Program-made: the position numbers and the translations under genes | The notes under the pieces: generated by a model | Seen by the model: only the letters and a program-made list of their open reading frames with translations | What the model was told of the DNA's origin: nothing | The model's database searches: none | Part shown: positions 1 through 8,672 of the stretch, piece after piece | Numbering within the stretch: position 1 is the stretch's first letter | Layout: each line of letters begins with the position of its first letter | Assembly (NCBI GenBank): GCA_937975915.1 | Contig: CALJTY010000030.1 | Coordinates: 310,001-374,000, forward strand | Source: an uncultured Acidimicrobiaceae bacterium | GTDB taxonomy: Bacteria; Actinomycetota; Acidimicrobiia; Acidimicrobiales; RAAP-2 | DNA length: 64,000 bases | Reading direction: 5' to 3'

Positions 1-1
1 G

Positions 2-1423
2 GGGCCTCACGAAGGTTTTGCCGAGAATGCTGAGCCAATGATCAATGTTCTTCGCATGCACCGTGATGCTTCGTACCAGATTGACGCAAAGCTTGCTCCT
101 GCTGACATCTTGGAAGCTGCACAGCACGCGTGGGAAGAAGCAGTTGACCTTGGAACACGTTACGGAACACGTAACGCCCAGGCCACTGTTCTTGCTCCAA
201 CCGGAACAATCGGACTTCTCATGGACTGTGACACCACTGGAATTGAGCCTGACCTTGGACTCGTGAAGTTCAAGAAGCTCGTTGGTGGTGGAAACATGGC
301 CATTGTTAACCAGACAGTGCCACGTGCACTAACCAAGCTCGGTTACTCAGACGACGAAGTTACTGCGATTGTTGAATACATTGACGTGAACAAGTCAATC
401 ATGGGTGCACCGGCTCTTAAGCCTGAGCACCTCCCAGTATTCGCATGCTCAATGGGTGACAACACCATTCACTACCTAGGTCACGTGAAGATGATGGGTG
501 CAGTTCAGCCATTCATCTCGGGTGCAATCTCAAAGACAGTGAACATGCCAGAAGATGCAACAATCGAAGACGTAGAAAATCTTCACTTGGATGCCTGGAA
601 GCTTGGCGTCAAGGCTGTTGCTATCTACCGTGACAACTGCAAGGTTGGACAGCCACTTTCAACTGCCAAGAAGGACGGCGAAGAGTCAACAAACTCAGTC
701 ACCGCTACTGACAGCGTTGCTGCAGAACTTCAGACCAAGATCAACGCACTCGAAGCTCAGCTTCAGATTGCTAAGTCTGAGGGTGGCACGAGCGTTGTAG
801 TTGGTGCTGTTCGTGAGCGTCTTCCACGCCGTCGCGTATCAACAACATTCTCATTCCGTGTTGCGGACTGTGAAGGATACGTAACTGTTGGTGAATACGA
901 AAACGGTCGTCCAGGTGAAGTGTTCATCAAGGTTTCAAAGCAGGGCTCAACCCTTGCTGGAATCATGGATGCCTTCTCGATCTCAATCAGCCTCGGACTC
1001 CAGCACGGCGTGCCACTTGCAACCTATGTTCGCAAGTACGTCAACTTGAAGTTCGAACCATCAGGAATGACTGACGATGCAGACCTACGTATTGCAACGT
1101 CACTCGTTGACTACATCTTCCGTCGCATGGCGCTTGACTACCTAAGCCCATCAGAGCGTGAAGAGATTGGTGTGCTTTCAACAAGCGAGCGCATCCAGCC
1201 AACACTTCCTGAAGTTGTTGAGCAGTCAACACCATCAGCTGGCATCAGTATCCAGCCAACATTGATTGAAGTAGCTCCAAAGCCTGCTGCGCAGCCTCCA
1301 CGCGAGACTCCAGCAACTGAGAGCCACGACGCTCCAATGTGTTACCAGTGCGGTGACCAGATGCAACGTGCTGGTTCATGCCACGTATGTGCCAGCTGTG
1401 GCGCAACAAGTGGTTGCAGTTGA
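2..1423 (+). CDS. nrdJ: Vitamin B12-dependent ribonucleotide reductase, class II (C-terminal part)
   Basis: This is the 3' part of an adenosylcobalamin-dependent ribonucleotide reductase, which makes deoxyribonucleotides in the cytoplasm independently of oxygen. The frame is open from the first bases, so the gene starts upstream of the window; the internal ATG at 38 is not the start. Visible features are the barrel-loop motif APTGTIG about 60 residues in, then LVGGGN, an Ala/Glu-rich linker, and a C-terminal Cys-rich tail (CYQCGDQ, then CHVCASCG, ending GCS) typical of the zinc-binding and redox-active tail of NrdJ. The linker before the tail carries two copies of an IQPTL-x-EV motif. A strong terminator follows directly. 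The family assignment is secure; the N-terminal half is simply outside the window. Confidence 0.95.
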   Translation, partial: GPHEGFAENAEPMINVLRMHRDASYQIDAKLAPADILEAAQHAWEEAVDLGTRYGTRNAQATVLAPTGTIGLLMDCDTTGIEPDLGLVKFKKLVGGGNMAIVNQTVPRALTKLGYSDDEVTAIVEYIDVNKSIMGAPALKPEHLPVFACSMGDNTIHYLGHVKMMGAVQPFISGAISKTVNMPEDATIEDVENLHLDAWKLGVKAVAIYRDNCKVGQPLSTAKKDGEESTNSVTATDSVAAELQTKINALEAQLQIAKSEGGTSVVVGAVRERLPRRRVSTTFSFRVADCEGYVTVGEYENGRPGEVFIKVSKQGSTLAGIMDAFSISISLGLQHGVPLATYVRKYVNLKFEPSGMTDDADLRIATSLVDYIFRRMALDYLSPSEREEIGVLSTSERIQPTLPEVVEQSTPSAGISIQPTLIEVAPKPAAQPPRETPATESHDAPMCYQCGDQMQRAGSCHVCASCGATSGCS

Positions 1424-1447
1424 TCTAAGCATTAACGATGTAATGAA

Positions 1448-1480
1448 AATCCCGGGGCGACTGCCCCGGGATTTTTTATT
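1448..1480 (+). terminator. Rho-independent terminator after nrdJ
   Basis: A perfect 11-bp stem (AATCCCGGGGC, loop GACT, GCCCCGGGATT) is followed by a T-rich run. It sits 25 nt after the nrdJ stop and just before the end of the convergent MFS gene, so it may also act on minus-strand transcripts. Confidence 0.92.
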
Positions 1481-2738
1481 GAGTAATTCGACCGTCTTCT
1501 TTAGGAGTCAAACTCTTTCGAAGGCTGAGCATCATCAATGAGCCTCCTAGAGAAGCACTGCCAATAAATAGTGGCCACCAAGATCCAAGATTCGAGCTGA
1601 AAAGAATCGAAGTAAACGCTGCGGCCACCATTGATGAAACGCCCCACGTGAGCCCGGAGGCAGCGTTATAGCGTCCGCGTAAATGCTCAGGAGCGATCTC
1701 ATTGATGAGCGCTGAACCAACTGGGTTGATCAAGGTTTCACCGATTGCGAAAATGCCCATTCCGATGCAGATTGAAATAATCGCGAGAATTTCAGGCATT
1801 TTTAGAGCGGCAAAGAGGATGAACCAAAAGCTGAACCATAAAAGTCCTGCCAACGCCATGACACGAGTGCGGCTTTTATTCTCCACCAGATTCGTCACGA
1901 AAAGCTGAGACGCAATGATTGTCGTGGTGTTGCAAAAGAACATGATTCCAATCACGTGAACAGGAATCTTTAAATCATTTACAACAAACAGACTGAACCC
2001 CGCTTCTTGTGAGCCGTAACCGCCAAGCATAAGTATCAGTGAAGCGCTGACGTAACGAATAAGTCTCTTGTCTCGAAGGACATCGCCCCAACCCTCGTCT
2101 TCTTGTTCCTTGGTCAATTCATCTGAATCGTCACGTTTTCCGTATTTCCAAAGCGTTGTGAAAACTATTGCGATTCCTATCGCAGTTGCTGCGTTCAAGA
2201 GATAAAGAATGGTGAACGTGAAGGTGTGATTTAGGTCAACAATGCTGGCCGCGATAAGTCCACCAAATCCAATGCCGAGGTTGACGAACATGAAGTTAAG
2301 TCCAAATGCTCGCTGGCGGTGTTGTTCATCTATCAGCCGAGAGAGCAACGTGCTTCCTGGTCCCCAGAATGCGCCTCCGGTAATTGCAACAACAAAGTAA
2401 GAGGCGACGAGAGAAAAGTACGTGTGTGCATAGGCCCACACCACTAATGAAATCGCTTCGAGAACAAGCGAGGGAACGAGGACAAGCACTGGGCCAAATT
2501 TGTCAACGAGGGTTCCGATGATCGGACTGCAGACAAGCCCTGATACTGCACCAATAACGAGAAGCATTGACGCAAACCAAATCGAGAAATGGCGGACATT
2601 GTGAACGTAAATTACGAACATTGAAAAGGTAAGTCCGTTACCGATGCACCCCAGAACTGTCCCTAGGAAATAGCGCTTCAGTTGCGGTGTAATCGCGTTT
2701 CTAAAGTCTCTTGGGACCAGGGTATTTAGAAGTGGCAC
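1476..2738 (-). CDS. MFS transporter
   Basis: A 420-aa integral membrane protein of the major facilitator superfamily, probably a proton-driven exporter of unknown substrate. About 12 hydrophobic segments can be followed, split by a charged cytoplasmic loop around residues 205-225 (rich in D, E and K) as expected between the two six-helix halves. The GTLVDKFGP stretch after the second helix matches the MFS loop 2-3 signature, and LRGRYNAASG the repeat of it in the second half. The start is GTG. A TAGCCT box ends 7 nt upstream, so the mRNA is probably leaderless. It is convergent with nrdJ and not in an operon. The substrate cannot be told from sequence. Confidence 0.85.
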   Translation of the reverse strand: MPLLNTLVPRDFRNAITPQLKRYFLGTVLGCIGNGLTFSMFVIYVHNVRHFSIWFASMLLVIGAVSGLVCSPIIGTLVDKFGPVLVLVPSLVLEAISLVVWAYAHTYFSLVASYFVVAITGGAFWGPGSTLLSRLIDEQHRQRAFGLNFMFVNLGIGFGGLIAASIVDLNHTFTFTILYLLNAATAIGIAIVFTTLWKYGKRDDSDELTKEQEDEGWGDVLRDKRLIRYVSASLILMLGGYGSQEAGFSLFVVNDLKIPVHVIGIMFFCNTTTIIASQLFVTNLVENKSRTRVMALAGLLWFSFWFILFAALKMPEILAIISICIGMGIFAIGETLINPVGSALINEIAPEHLRGRYNAASGLTWGVSSMVAAAFTSILFSSNLGSWWPLFIGSASLGGSLMMLSLRKSLTPKEDGRITQ

Positions 2739-2745
2739 GCAGGCA

Positions 2746-2751
2746 AGGCTA
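2746..2751 (-). promoter_or_regulatory. -10 box of a leaderless promoter (MFS gene)
   Basis: TAGCCT on the minus strand ends 7 nt before the GTG start. No Shine-Dalgarno sequence lies in between. Confidence 0.5.
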
Positions 2752-2872
2752 CCTACATCTTGAACACCAATTCACAAGCGCAAATTAATGCCATTCTGAG
2801 CGACCGTCGACTTGAAATGACGGTTACGCTAGTTACGTACTGTTCCATCAGCTACAGACCAGAAAGTTTTCG

Positions 2873-3814
2873 ATGTCTATCAAGCAGCTACCGAACAGCA
2901 AAACTGATCTTCTTCTTGAAATCGCTCCTGACGTTGAGCGTCTCTATAACCGCCACCTCGAAGCTCCACGCCTCTGGTACCCGCACGAGCAGATCAACTG
3001 GGGGCAAGGGCAAAACTTCGGTGAGCATGCGTGGCATGAAAATGACTACCCACTCTCTCCGGGAGTGCGCAGCTCAATCTACGTAAACCTCCTCACCGAG
3101 GACAATCTTCCTTATTACACAAACACGTTGCTTGGTTACGCTCCAAAGGGACACCCAATTCGTGAATGGAACAATCAGTGGACCATGGAAGAAAATCGTC
3201 ACGCCATGGTTATGCGTGACTGGGTTCACATCACACGCTGCATTGACCCGACATTGCTTGAAGATGGTCGACGTGTGCAAATGAAGAAGGGTGAAGTTCC
3301 TCAGCCTGAATCTTTCGCCGACTTGATTACTTACGTTGCCTTCCAAGAGCGTGCCACTCAGATTGCTCACCGTAATACTGGAGCCCACTTGCCTAAGGAC
3401 GACAAGATGGGGCGAAATGTTCTCGCCCTCGTGGCTGGTGATGAAACCAAGCACTACCTCTTCTACCGTGACTTGGTGATGGCCGCATTCGCAATTGATC
3501 CGTCAGCAATGATGATTTCTGCAGCGAAGCAGGCCCAGGCATTCGCAATGCCAGGAACTGGCATTCCGAGCTTCACTCGCCACGCAGTTCGTATTGCTCG
3601 TGAGGGGATCTACGGACTTAGCCAATTCCTAAAAGATGTTCTAGACCCAGTACTAAACCTCTGGGACGTGAACCACATTTCTGGGCTTACAGCAGAGGCT
3701 GAAAAGGCTCGTGCGGAGCTGGCTGAGATGATCAAGCAACTTGGCGCAACGGTTGAGCGCATGGCTCAAAAAGCCGCTTCAATTGCGGCGAACGCCAAGC
3801 CTGCAACGCTGTAA
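2873..3814 (+). CDS. Acyl-ACP desaturase (diiron)
   Basis: A 313-aa soluble diiron protein of the plant-type stearoyl-ACP desaturase family, expected to introduce a double bond into acyl-ACP chains with O2 and reduced ferredoxin. The iron ligands are visible: a Glu in LLTED near residue 76, the EENRH motif at 106-110, and the second GDETKH motif at about 189-194. The length fits actinobacterial DesA proteins. The C-terminus is an Ala/Lys-rich helix. It stands directly before a fatty-acid-CoA ligase in the same direction, 105 nt apart, which fits a lipid role. The ATG at 2873 has no strong ribosome binding site, so the exact start is less certain than the family. Confidence 0.88.
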   Translation: MSIKQLPNSKTDLLLEIAPDVERLYNRHLEAPRLWYPHEQINWGQGQNFGEHAWHENDYPLSPGVRSSIYVNLLTEDNLPYYTNTLLGYAPKGHPIREWNNQWTMEENRHAMVMRDWVHITRCIDPTLLEDGRRVQMKKGEVPQPESFADLITYVAFQERATQIAHRNTGAHLPKDDKMGRNVLALVAGDETKHYLFYRDLVMAAFAIDPSAMMISAAKQAQAFAMPGTGIPSFTRHAVRIAREGIYGLSQFLKDVLDPVLNLWDVNHISGLTAEAEKARAELAEMIKQLGATVERMAQKAASIAANAKPATL

Positions 3815-3864
3815 AAGGCCTTCAGCTGGCATGGCCTGAGAACACGGAACCTCCAAATCAATTA

Positions 3865-3895
3865 TTGACTTGACCCCCGTCAACCTGCGTAGGAT
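3865..3895 (+). promoter_or_regulatory. Possible promoter and operator of the acyl-CoA ligase gene
   Basis: TTGACT (3865-3870) and TAGGAT (3890-3895) are 19 nt apart. Within them lies the inverted repeat TTGAC-CCCC-GTCAA (3870-3883), placed where a repressor would block RNA polymerase. The gene starts at GTG 3920 with a GGGGGA ribosome binding site, so this transcript would have a leader of about 20 nt. Confidence 0.4.
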
Positions 3896-3919
3896 TTACA
3901 TTCAAGCAGGGGGAAATCA

Positions 3920-5596
3920 GTGGCACTTGGGTACCAAGAATCTATCGATGAAGTAACAGGACCAGGATCTTGGTTTGAGCTTGAGGACGGCGTCGTAAAC
4001 GGTGTCCCGATGAAGGTTTTCAAGAACGCCCCGAAGGCACTTCGAGACGTATTCAATCCATCTCGAGAATCAGATGCGACCTACATGGTCTACGAAGACG
4101 AAGAATGGTCATACAAAAAGACTCACCAAGAAGCAGACGCTCTCGCGTATGCACTTGTTCACACCTATGGCATTAAGCCAGGCGACCGTGTTGGAATCTC
4201 AATGCGCAACCTTCCTGAATGGGTTGTTTCCTTCACCGCAATTACTGGCATTGGAGCTGTATCGGTTTCAATGAACTCATGGTGGACTGAAGAGGAGCTT
4301 GAGTTCTCCCTTAAAGATGTTGGCCTTAGCGTGCTCATTGTTGACAGCGAGCGAATTGAGCGCGCCACTGGTCCATGTGAGCGCAATGGGACCAAGATGA
4401 TCACTGTTCGAGAAGGAAACGTTCCTATTCCAGCTGTTGCAAAACGCTGGGAAGATGTTGTCGTTCGTGGTGAAGCAATGCCATTCGTCGAGATTACGAC
4501 CGACATGGACGCAATCATTCTGTTCACGTCTGGAACTACAGGATTTCCTAAGGGTGCCGTTTCAACGCACCAAGCCGTTGCGAACTCAATGATGGCATTC
4601 AGTGCTCGTGCGAGCGCCAATGGAAAGCGTGTTGAGGGTCTTGCGCAAGAAAAGAAGGACTCACCGTTTCCAAATGTTGGAATCTTGGCCGTGCCGCTCT
4701 TTCACGTAACGGGTATGGCAGTGATGCTGTCTAACTTCGCGTACCAGTTCAAAATGGTCATCATGTTCAAGTGGGATGCCGAGCGAGCCCTTCAGCTCAT
4801 TGAAAAGCATCACATCACTACCTTCACTGGAGTTCCTACTCAGTCTTGGGACATGGTCCAGCACCCGAATTTCTCTAAGTACGACACCTCATCGCTAAAC
4901 GTCGTTGGTGGAGGTGGTGCTCCGGCACCGGCGAAACTTGTCGAACAAGTTGATGGCGCCTTCAAGAGTGGTCGTCCGAACCTCAGCTATGGAATGACGG
5001 AAACAAACGCGTACGGTCCAGGAAATGTTGGCTCTGAATACACCTCGCACCCGAATTCGACCGGTCGCATTCCTATTCCAGGAATGGAACTAGAAATTCG
5101 AGACGAAGATGCGAATCCAGTCCCTCGCAATACATCTGGAGAAATCTGGATGAAGGGTCCAATGCTCATTCGCGGTTACTGGAACCGTCCTGATGCAAAC
5201 AAGGAAACCCTTGTCAATGGATGGCTACGAACAGGTGACCTAGGACGCATTGATGACGAAGGTTTCATCTTGATTGAAGACCGCGCCAAGGACATGATTA
5301 TCCGAGGTGGAGACAATGTCTATGGTGCAGAAGTTGAGACTGGAATTTATGAAATTCCTCAGGTCTACGAAGCAGCAGTCTTTGGAATTAAGCATGAACG
5401 ACTCGGTGAAGAAGTTGCCTGCGTAATCATGGTGAAGCCTGGCGAAACATTGACTGAAGAACAGGTGACCACGTATCTAAATGGGCGAATGGCAAAGTAC
5501 AAGATTCCAACTCGCATTGCTTTCACGACTGAGCCGCTGCCTCGAAACCCAGCGGGAAAGTTCTTGAAGCGATCAATGGAGAAGTTGTACTTCTAA
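3920..5596 (+). CDS. Long-chain/medium-chain fatty acid-CoA ligase family (AMP-binding enzyme)
   Basis: A 558-aa member of the ANL superfamily that activates a carboxylic acid to its acyl-adenylate and then to acyl-CoA. Motifs seen in order: the P-loop FTSGTTGFPKGA near residue 201, YGMTETNA near 355, TGDLGRIDDEGF near 440, KDMIIRGGDNVYGAEVE near 455, and the C-terminal NPAGKFLKR with the catalytic Lys near 550. The GTG start has a GGGGGA ribosome binding site 5-10 nt upstream. Together with the preceding desaturase it suggests fatty acid handling, but substrate chain length cannot be read from sequence. An inverted repeat in its promoter region suggests transcriptional control. Confidence 0.9.
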   Translation: MALGYQESIDEVTGPGSWFELEDGVVNGVPMKVFKNAPKALRDVFNPSRESDATYMVYEDEEWSYKKTHQEADALAYALVHTYGIKPGDRVGISMRNLPEWVVSFTAITGIGAVSVSMNSWWTEEELEFSLKDVGLSVLIVDSERIERATGPCERNGTKMITVREGNVPIPAVAKRWEDVVVRGEAMPFVEITTDMDAIILFTSGTTGFPKGAVSTHQAVANSMMAFSARASANGKRVEGLAQEKKDSPFPNVGILAVPLFHVTGMAVMLSNFAYQFKMVIMFKWDAERALQLIEKHHITTFTGVPTQSWDMVQHPNFSKYDTSSLNVVGGGGAPAPAKLVEQVDGAFKSGRPNLSYGMTETNAYGPGNVGSEYTSHPNSTGRIPIPGMELEIRDEDANPVPRNTSGEIWMKGPMLIRGYWNRPDANKETLVNGWLRTGDLGRIDDEGFILIEDRAKDMIIRGGDNVYGAEVETGIYEIPQVYEAAVFGIKHERLGEEVACVIMVKPGETLTEEQVTTYLNGRMAKYKIPTRIAFTTEPLPRNPAGKFLKRSMEKLYF

Positions 5597-5614
5597 AGTC
5601 TGGGTAATGATTGC

Positions 5615-6172
5615 ATGAAAAATAACTTTTTAAAATCTGTTGAGGAACGCACCGAAAAAGGAATCTTCGCTTCACGCTGGTTGCTCGCGCCTTTTTACAT
5701 GGGGCTTGTGCTTTCCTTATTCTTGCTACTCGGAAAGTTTGCTCAAGAGTTTTACAAGCTTGCCAAGCCGCTTTTTTCACAGGACACTCACCATCTTGTT
5801 TTAGGTGTCCTCGGCCTTCTCGATTTGACGTTGCTCGCAAATCTGATTCTGATAATGATTTTTGCTGGATACGAAAACTTTGTCTCGAAGATTGGCATTG
5901 CCAAGAATTCTGTTGACCGTCCAACATGGATGGGAAGAGTTGATTTCGCAGGACTGAAGATCAAATTGATTGGTTCTTTGGTGGCGATTTCCGTAATCGA
6001 ACTCCTACGCGACTTCTTGCAGGCGAATACTTTTGTTAATCCCGGTCTGAAGTGGAGATTGTTTATTTATCTCGCTTTTGTTGTGAGTGGTGTGCTGTTC
6101 GCGCTCATGGACTTCATCTCTGGAAAAAGAGAAGCGATCGAATTGTCTATTGAAAACGCTGAAGCAAACTAG
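5615..6172 (+). CDS. YqhA family (UPF0114) membrane protein
   Basis: A 185-aa inner membrane protein resembling E. coli YqhA of unknown function. The family pattern is clear: ASRWLLAPFYMGL near the N-terminus, LGLLDLTLLANL in the second half of the middle, and the motif MIFAGYENFVSK around residues 87-98. Four hydrophobic segments are expected. The C-terminal 15 residues are polar and Glu-rich. It begins 19 nt after the acyl-CoA ligase stop and could be co-transcribed with it, but no functional link is known. Confidence 0.82.
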   Translation: MKNNFLKSVEERTEKGIFASRWLLAPFYMGLVLSLFLLLGKFAQEFYKLAKPLFSQDTHHLVLGVLGLLDLTLLANLILIMIFAGYENFVSKIGIAKNSVDRPTWMGRVDFAGLKIKLIGSLVAISVIELLRDFLQANTFVNPGLKWRLFIYLAFVVSGVLFALMDFISGKREAIELSIENAEAN

Positions 6173-6191
6173 CTGAAGCGTTGAACCGTAT

Positions 6192-6902
6192 TTAAACTCG
6201 CCTCAGGGGATAGACCGTCACTTCGACATCAGCTCCAACAAGGATGTGAGGTGTGTCGGTAGTTTTAAAACCCGCAACGCGAACTGTTTCATCGTCGACT
6301 CGTTGGAGTTCTGCCGTGCGAACGTTCCATTTTCCATGCGAAAGAGTGCCGCGCAGTAGTTTTCCGCGCCTGAGTGTGTAGAGCGAATATCTTTCGACCA
6401 AGAACTGCTCGAGGCCAGCGGTTGCTTCTCTCCAGGACTCTTCTGACTCTTTAACTTCAAGCTCGGCTTTTGCCTGGTCAGCTTTTCGCTGGTTAAACCA
6501 TTTAATGGTGTTACCTATTCTTTCTAGGCGAGTTTTGGAAAGCCGGTACGGCAAGCCAAAGGCAACATTGGCCGTTTTAACTGCAAGCCAGTCGTCAGAA
6601 TCGAGGGTGCAGAACCACACGCCAGTTCTACCTTTTGAATCTTTCACGTAGGTGCGAACATTCACCTCGCCGAAATTGCTCACTCTCACTAATTTGGACA
6701 AGATTGCGAAGGGTCCAGGAAGCCGCAGATTTTGCATTGAAAATGGAATGAGACCAACCCAGGCTTTACCGTCGAAGAGGTCAGGTTCGAGTCCTTCGGG
6801 AATAACGGCCTTAACTTGCTGTGGATCAACTGGCCAGTGGCACCAAACAATGTTGCTCCACGTTTGGCGCATCACAGGAACTCGTTGTAGCGAGAATGCC
6901 AT
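6192..6902 (-). CDS. DUF2071 (YqjF-like) protein
   Basis: A 236-aa protein of the DUF2071 family, function unknown. Typical features are the N-terminal MRQTWSNIVWCHWPVDP stretch, WVGLIPFSMQN, the FGEVNVRTYVKD motif in the middle and GVWFCTLDSDDW. An upstream in-frame start at 7043 would add a 47-residue N-terminus that overlaps the preceding gene and looks unlike the family. The ATG at 6902 is preferred because it follows the preceding stop by one base (TGA-A-ATG), a translational coupling arrangement. It is therefore the second gene of a two-gene operon with the DCC family protein. Confidence 0.8.
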   Translation of the reverse strand: MAFSLQRVPVMRQTWSNIVWCHWPVDPQQVKAVIPEGLEPDLFDGKAWVGLIPFSMQNLRLPGPFAILSKLVRVSNFGEVNVRTYVKDSKGRTGVWFCTLDSDDWLAVKTANVAFGLPYRLSKTRLERIGNTIKWFNQRKADQAKAELEVKESEESWREATAGLEQFLVERYSLYTLRRGKLLRGTLSHGKWNVRTAELQRVDDETVRVAGFKTTDTPHILVGADVEVTVYPLRRV

Positions 6903-6903
6903 T

Positions 6904-7320
6904 TCAGTCTTTTTTTGGAGAGGGCATTCGACAACTTGCATCCAGCAGTCCAAGTCGCACAAGTGCATTTGAGATGTGGCGTCTATTTTTCCCGACGAGG
7001 TGATACAGAAAATCGTTAAATGCTCTGACTGGCGTCGCAGCATTAGCCGTGAGAATCACTGAACCAAGTATTCCCCAGAAACCAGGAAGAGCTTTAAGCG
7101 ACCTTGCCACCGCACTAGAACGCAGAAAGGTGACTCCGTTCGAATCACGCACAACAACGGTCTTGTCAAATGGCAGAGTGGACGCGTCATCCCACGTACA
7201 AGTAACAGCAGGTGCGCAGGAAATCACTTTTGAGTTGTCGTGGCGCTCCAGCCACCGTACGCAGGCTCGACAAAGCCCACAGTCACCGTCATACATCAGC
7301 TCAAGTGCGCTACTCACCAA
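6904..7320 (-). CDS. DCC family thiol-disulfide oxidoreductase-like protein (DUF393)
   Basis: A protein of up to 138 aa with the DxxCxxC hallmark (YDGDCGLCRACVRWL near residues 10-24), the signature of the DCC/YuxK family predicted to be thioredoxin-like. The middle holds a VVRDSNGVTFLRSSAVARSL stretch common in the family. The start is uncertain: TTG at 7320 and GTG at 7317 are both possible and neither has a strong ribosome binding site. The next gene begins one base after its stop. Its substrate is unknown. Confidence 0.8.
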   Translation of the reverse strand: MVSSALELMYDGDCGLCRACVRWLERHDNSKVISCAPAVTCTWDDASTLPFDKTVVVRDSNGVTFLRSSAVARSLKALPGFWGILGSVILTANAATPVRAFNDFLYHLVGKNRRHISNALVRLGLLDASCRMPSPKKD

Positions 7321-7405
7321 GCAATCTTAAGGGCGAAGGATTGCAGAGGAACAGGCAGGTCAATTCGGGGATTATCCGCTCGGAATAACTTTTAATTAGT
7401 CCCTT

Positions 7406-7411
7406 TACGAT
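7406..7411 (+). promoter_or_regulatory. -10 box of a leaderless promoter (SDR gene)
   Basis: TACGAT ends exactly 6 nt before the ATG at 7418. No Shine-Dalgarno sequence lies in between. Confidence 0.5.
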
Positions 7412-7417
7412 TAGACA

Positions 7418-8092
7418 ATGGATAATTATTTCTCGGGTAAGAAGTTTCTTGTAATTGGTGCATCAGGCGTTTTAGGGTCTGAGATTTGTCGTCAACTCAT
7501 TGCAAATGGTGCGGTGGTGTCTCTCATCGCGCGCACTGAAGCCAACATTCCAGATGACTTGCGGGAACTAAATCGCTCAACAGCTGACATCGGTTCAAGG
7601 GCTTCGCTACTGCTAGCGATTGATGAAATCGGTGGCACATTCGATGGGGTCATTAATGCCGCCGGAGTAGTGGCCTTTGGACCTATAGGTGAAGTCCCTG
7701 AAGAAGTGGTTGCCGAACTATTTCGCACCAATTCCACGGGGACAGTCAACGTTCTTTCACTCAGTGGGGCCTTCGTCAACGAGGGAGGCGTTGTCGCTTC
7801 GCTGACAGGAGTGGCAGCAGACGTATCGGTTCTCGGAATGAGTGCTTACTGTGCCTCAAAGAGCGCAGCTCACAGCGCAATGGCAGTAGCGGCTCGTGAA
7901 TTTAGGACTAAGAAGATCAATGTGCTGGACATTCGTGCCCCGCACACAGAAACTGGATTAGTTACCAGAGCACTATTTGGCGCAGCTCCAAAGATGCCTC
8001 AAGGTCTTGAGCCATCATTTGTAGCCAACAGGATTCTGAGCGCTATTTCAAGCGGTGAAAAAGACTTACCAGCGGACGCATTTGCTCAGTAA
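7418..8092 (+). CDS. Short-chain dehydrogenase/reductase
   Basis: A 224-aa classical SDR with an N-terminal Rossmann fold. The nucleotide-binding turn is GASGVLGSE near residue 14. NAAGV near 85 is the structural Asn-Ala-Gly motif. The catalytic Tyr and Lys are in AYCASKSA near residue 147. It is somewhat shorter than the usual 250 aa and lacks a typical C-terminal segment, so the substrate pocket may be small or open. Substrate unknown. It appears to be monocistronic with a leaderless start. Confidence 0.85.
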   Translation: MDNYFSGKKFLVIGASGVLGSEICRQLIANGAVVSLIARTEANIPDDLRELNRSTADIGSRASLLLAIDEIGGTFDGVINAAGVVAFGPIGEVPEEVVAELFRTNSTGTVNVLSLSGAFVNEGGVVASLTGVAADVSVLGMSAYCASKSAAHSAMAVAAREFRTKKINVLDIRAPHTETGLVTRALFGAAPKMPQGLEPSFVANRILSAISSGEKDLPADAFAQ

Positions 8093-8100
8093 TCGTAGGT

Positions 8101-8529
8101 TTAAAGCTTTTGAAGAAGTGCCAGTGTCGTGCAGAGTGCGCCAAGCAACCATGAGATTGTTCGCAGCACGTGTGCGAAACGAAGCTTTCTCAGTAGATCT
8201 GCATTAAAGCCCTGAGAGAGTTTCTGGTGGATAGGAACTGCACTGAAAATTGTTAGCCCCACGGCACCTAGGGCAAAAAGTGCACTCGACGTCCACATGG
8301 CCAGGGTTGCTCGTGGGCTGGAAAATAACCAGATTGCTAGTCCCGCCGCTTGAGCAATCCATGCAGGGCCGACCGCCCAGCTAATTCGATTCGAGTGATG
8401 CTCGTGAAATTTTTGCCACTTGTCACCATCAACAAACTCAAACGATGGGTACACATTCAGCGCAACCGTGACTGACAGTCCAACTAGGTACCAACTGGAA
8501 ATGAGTGTGACCAAGATTGCGTATTTCAT
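8101..8529 (-). CDS. DUF1772-like small integral membrane protein
   Basis: A 142-aa protein with four predicted transmembrane helices (about residues 1-24, 53-70, 77-97 and 120-140). The NVYPSFEFV and FHEHHSNRI pattern between helices 1 and 2 resembles the DUF1772 (anthrone oxygenase-like) family, but the match is by eye only. The start ATG is supported by a TAGTGT box 6 nt upstream. It is convergent with the SDR gene, with 8 nt between the two stops. Function unknown. Confidence 0.7.
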   Translation of the reverse strand: MKYAILVTLISSWYLVGLSVTVALNVYPSFEFVDGDKWQKFHEHHSNRISWAVGPAWIAQAAGLAIWLFSSPRATLAMWTSSALFALGAVGLTIFSAVPIHQKLSQGFNADLLRKLRFAHVLRTISWLLGALCTTLALLQKL

Positions 8530-8535
8530 ACCAAA

Positions 8536-8541
8536 ACACTA
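8536..8541 (-). promoter_or_regulatory. -10 box of a leaderless promoter (DUF1772-like gene)
   Basis: TAGTGT on the minus strand ends 6 nt before the ATG at 8529. The surrounding GACCTAGTGT decamer recurs upstream of the secreted protein gene at 25002. Confidence 0.5.
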
Positions 8542-8672
8542 GGTCTTTATCTACTTGTATGAACCCAACATTCGCAACAAATTGGTGAACAATAACTAGG
8601 TCAAATTTTTGCAACGCACCCTTAGAATTATGTTCAGTTACTAAACCCTCACTACATGGAGAAACGAATTTT

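Noticed and set aside
2760..3086. 108-codon ORF overlapping the desaturase start
   Set aside because: Composition is random-like, and the overlapping frame encodes a clear diiron desaturase.
3815..3840. AGGCC/GGCCT hairpin after the desaturase as terminator
   Set aside because: The stem is only 5 bp with a 12-nt loop and no T run follows.
6903..7043. 47-residue N-terminal extension of the DUF2071 protein
   Set aside because: It overlaps the DCC gene in another frame, and the ATG one base after that gene's stop fits the family start.
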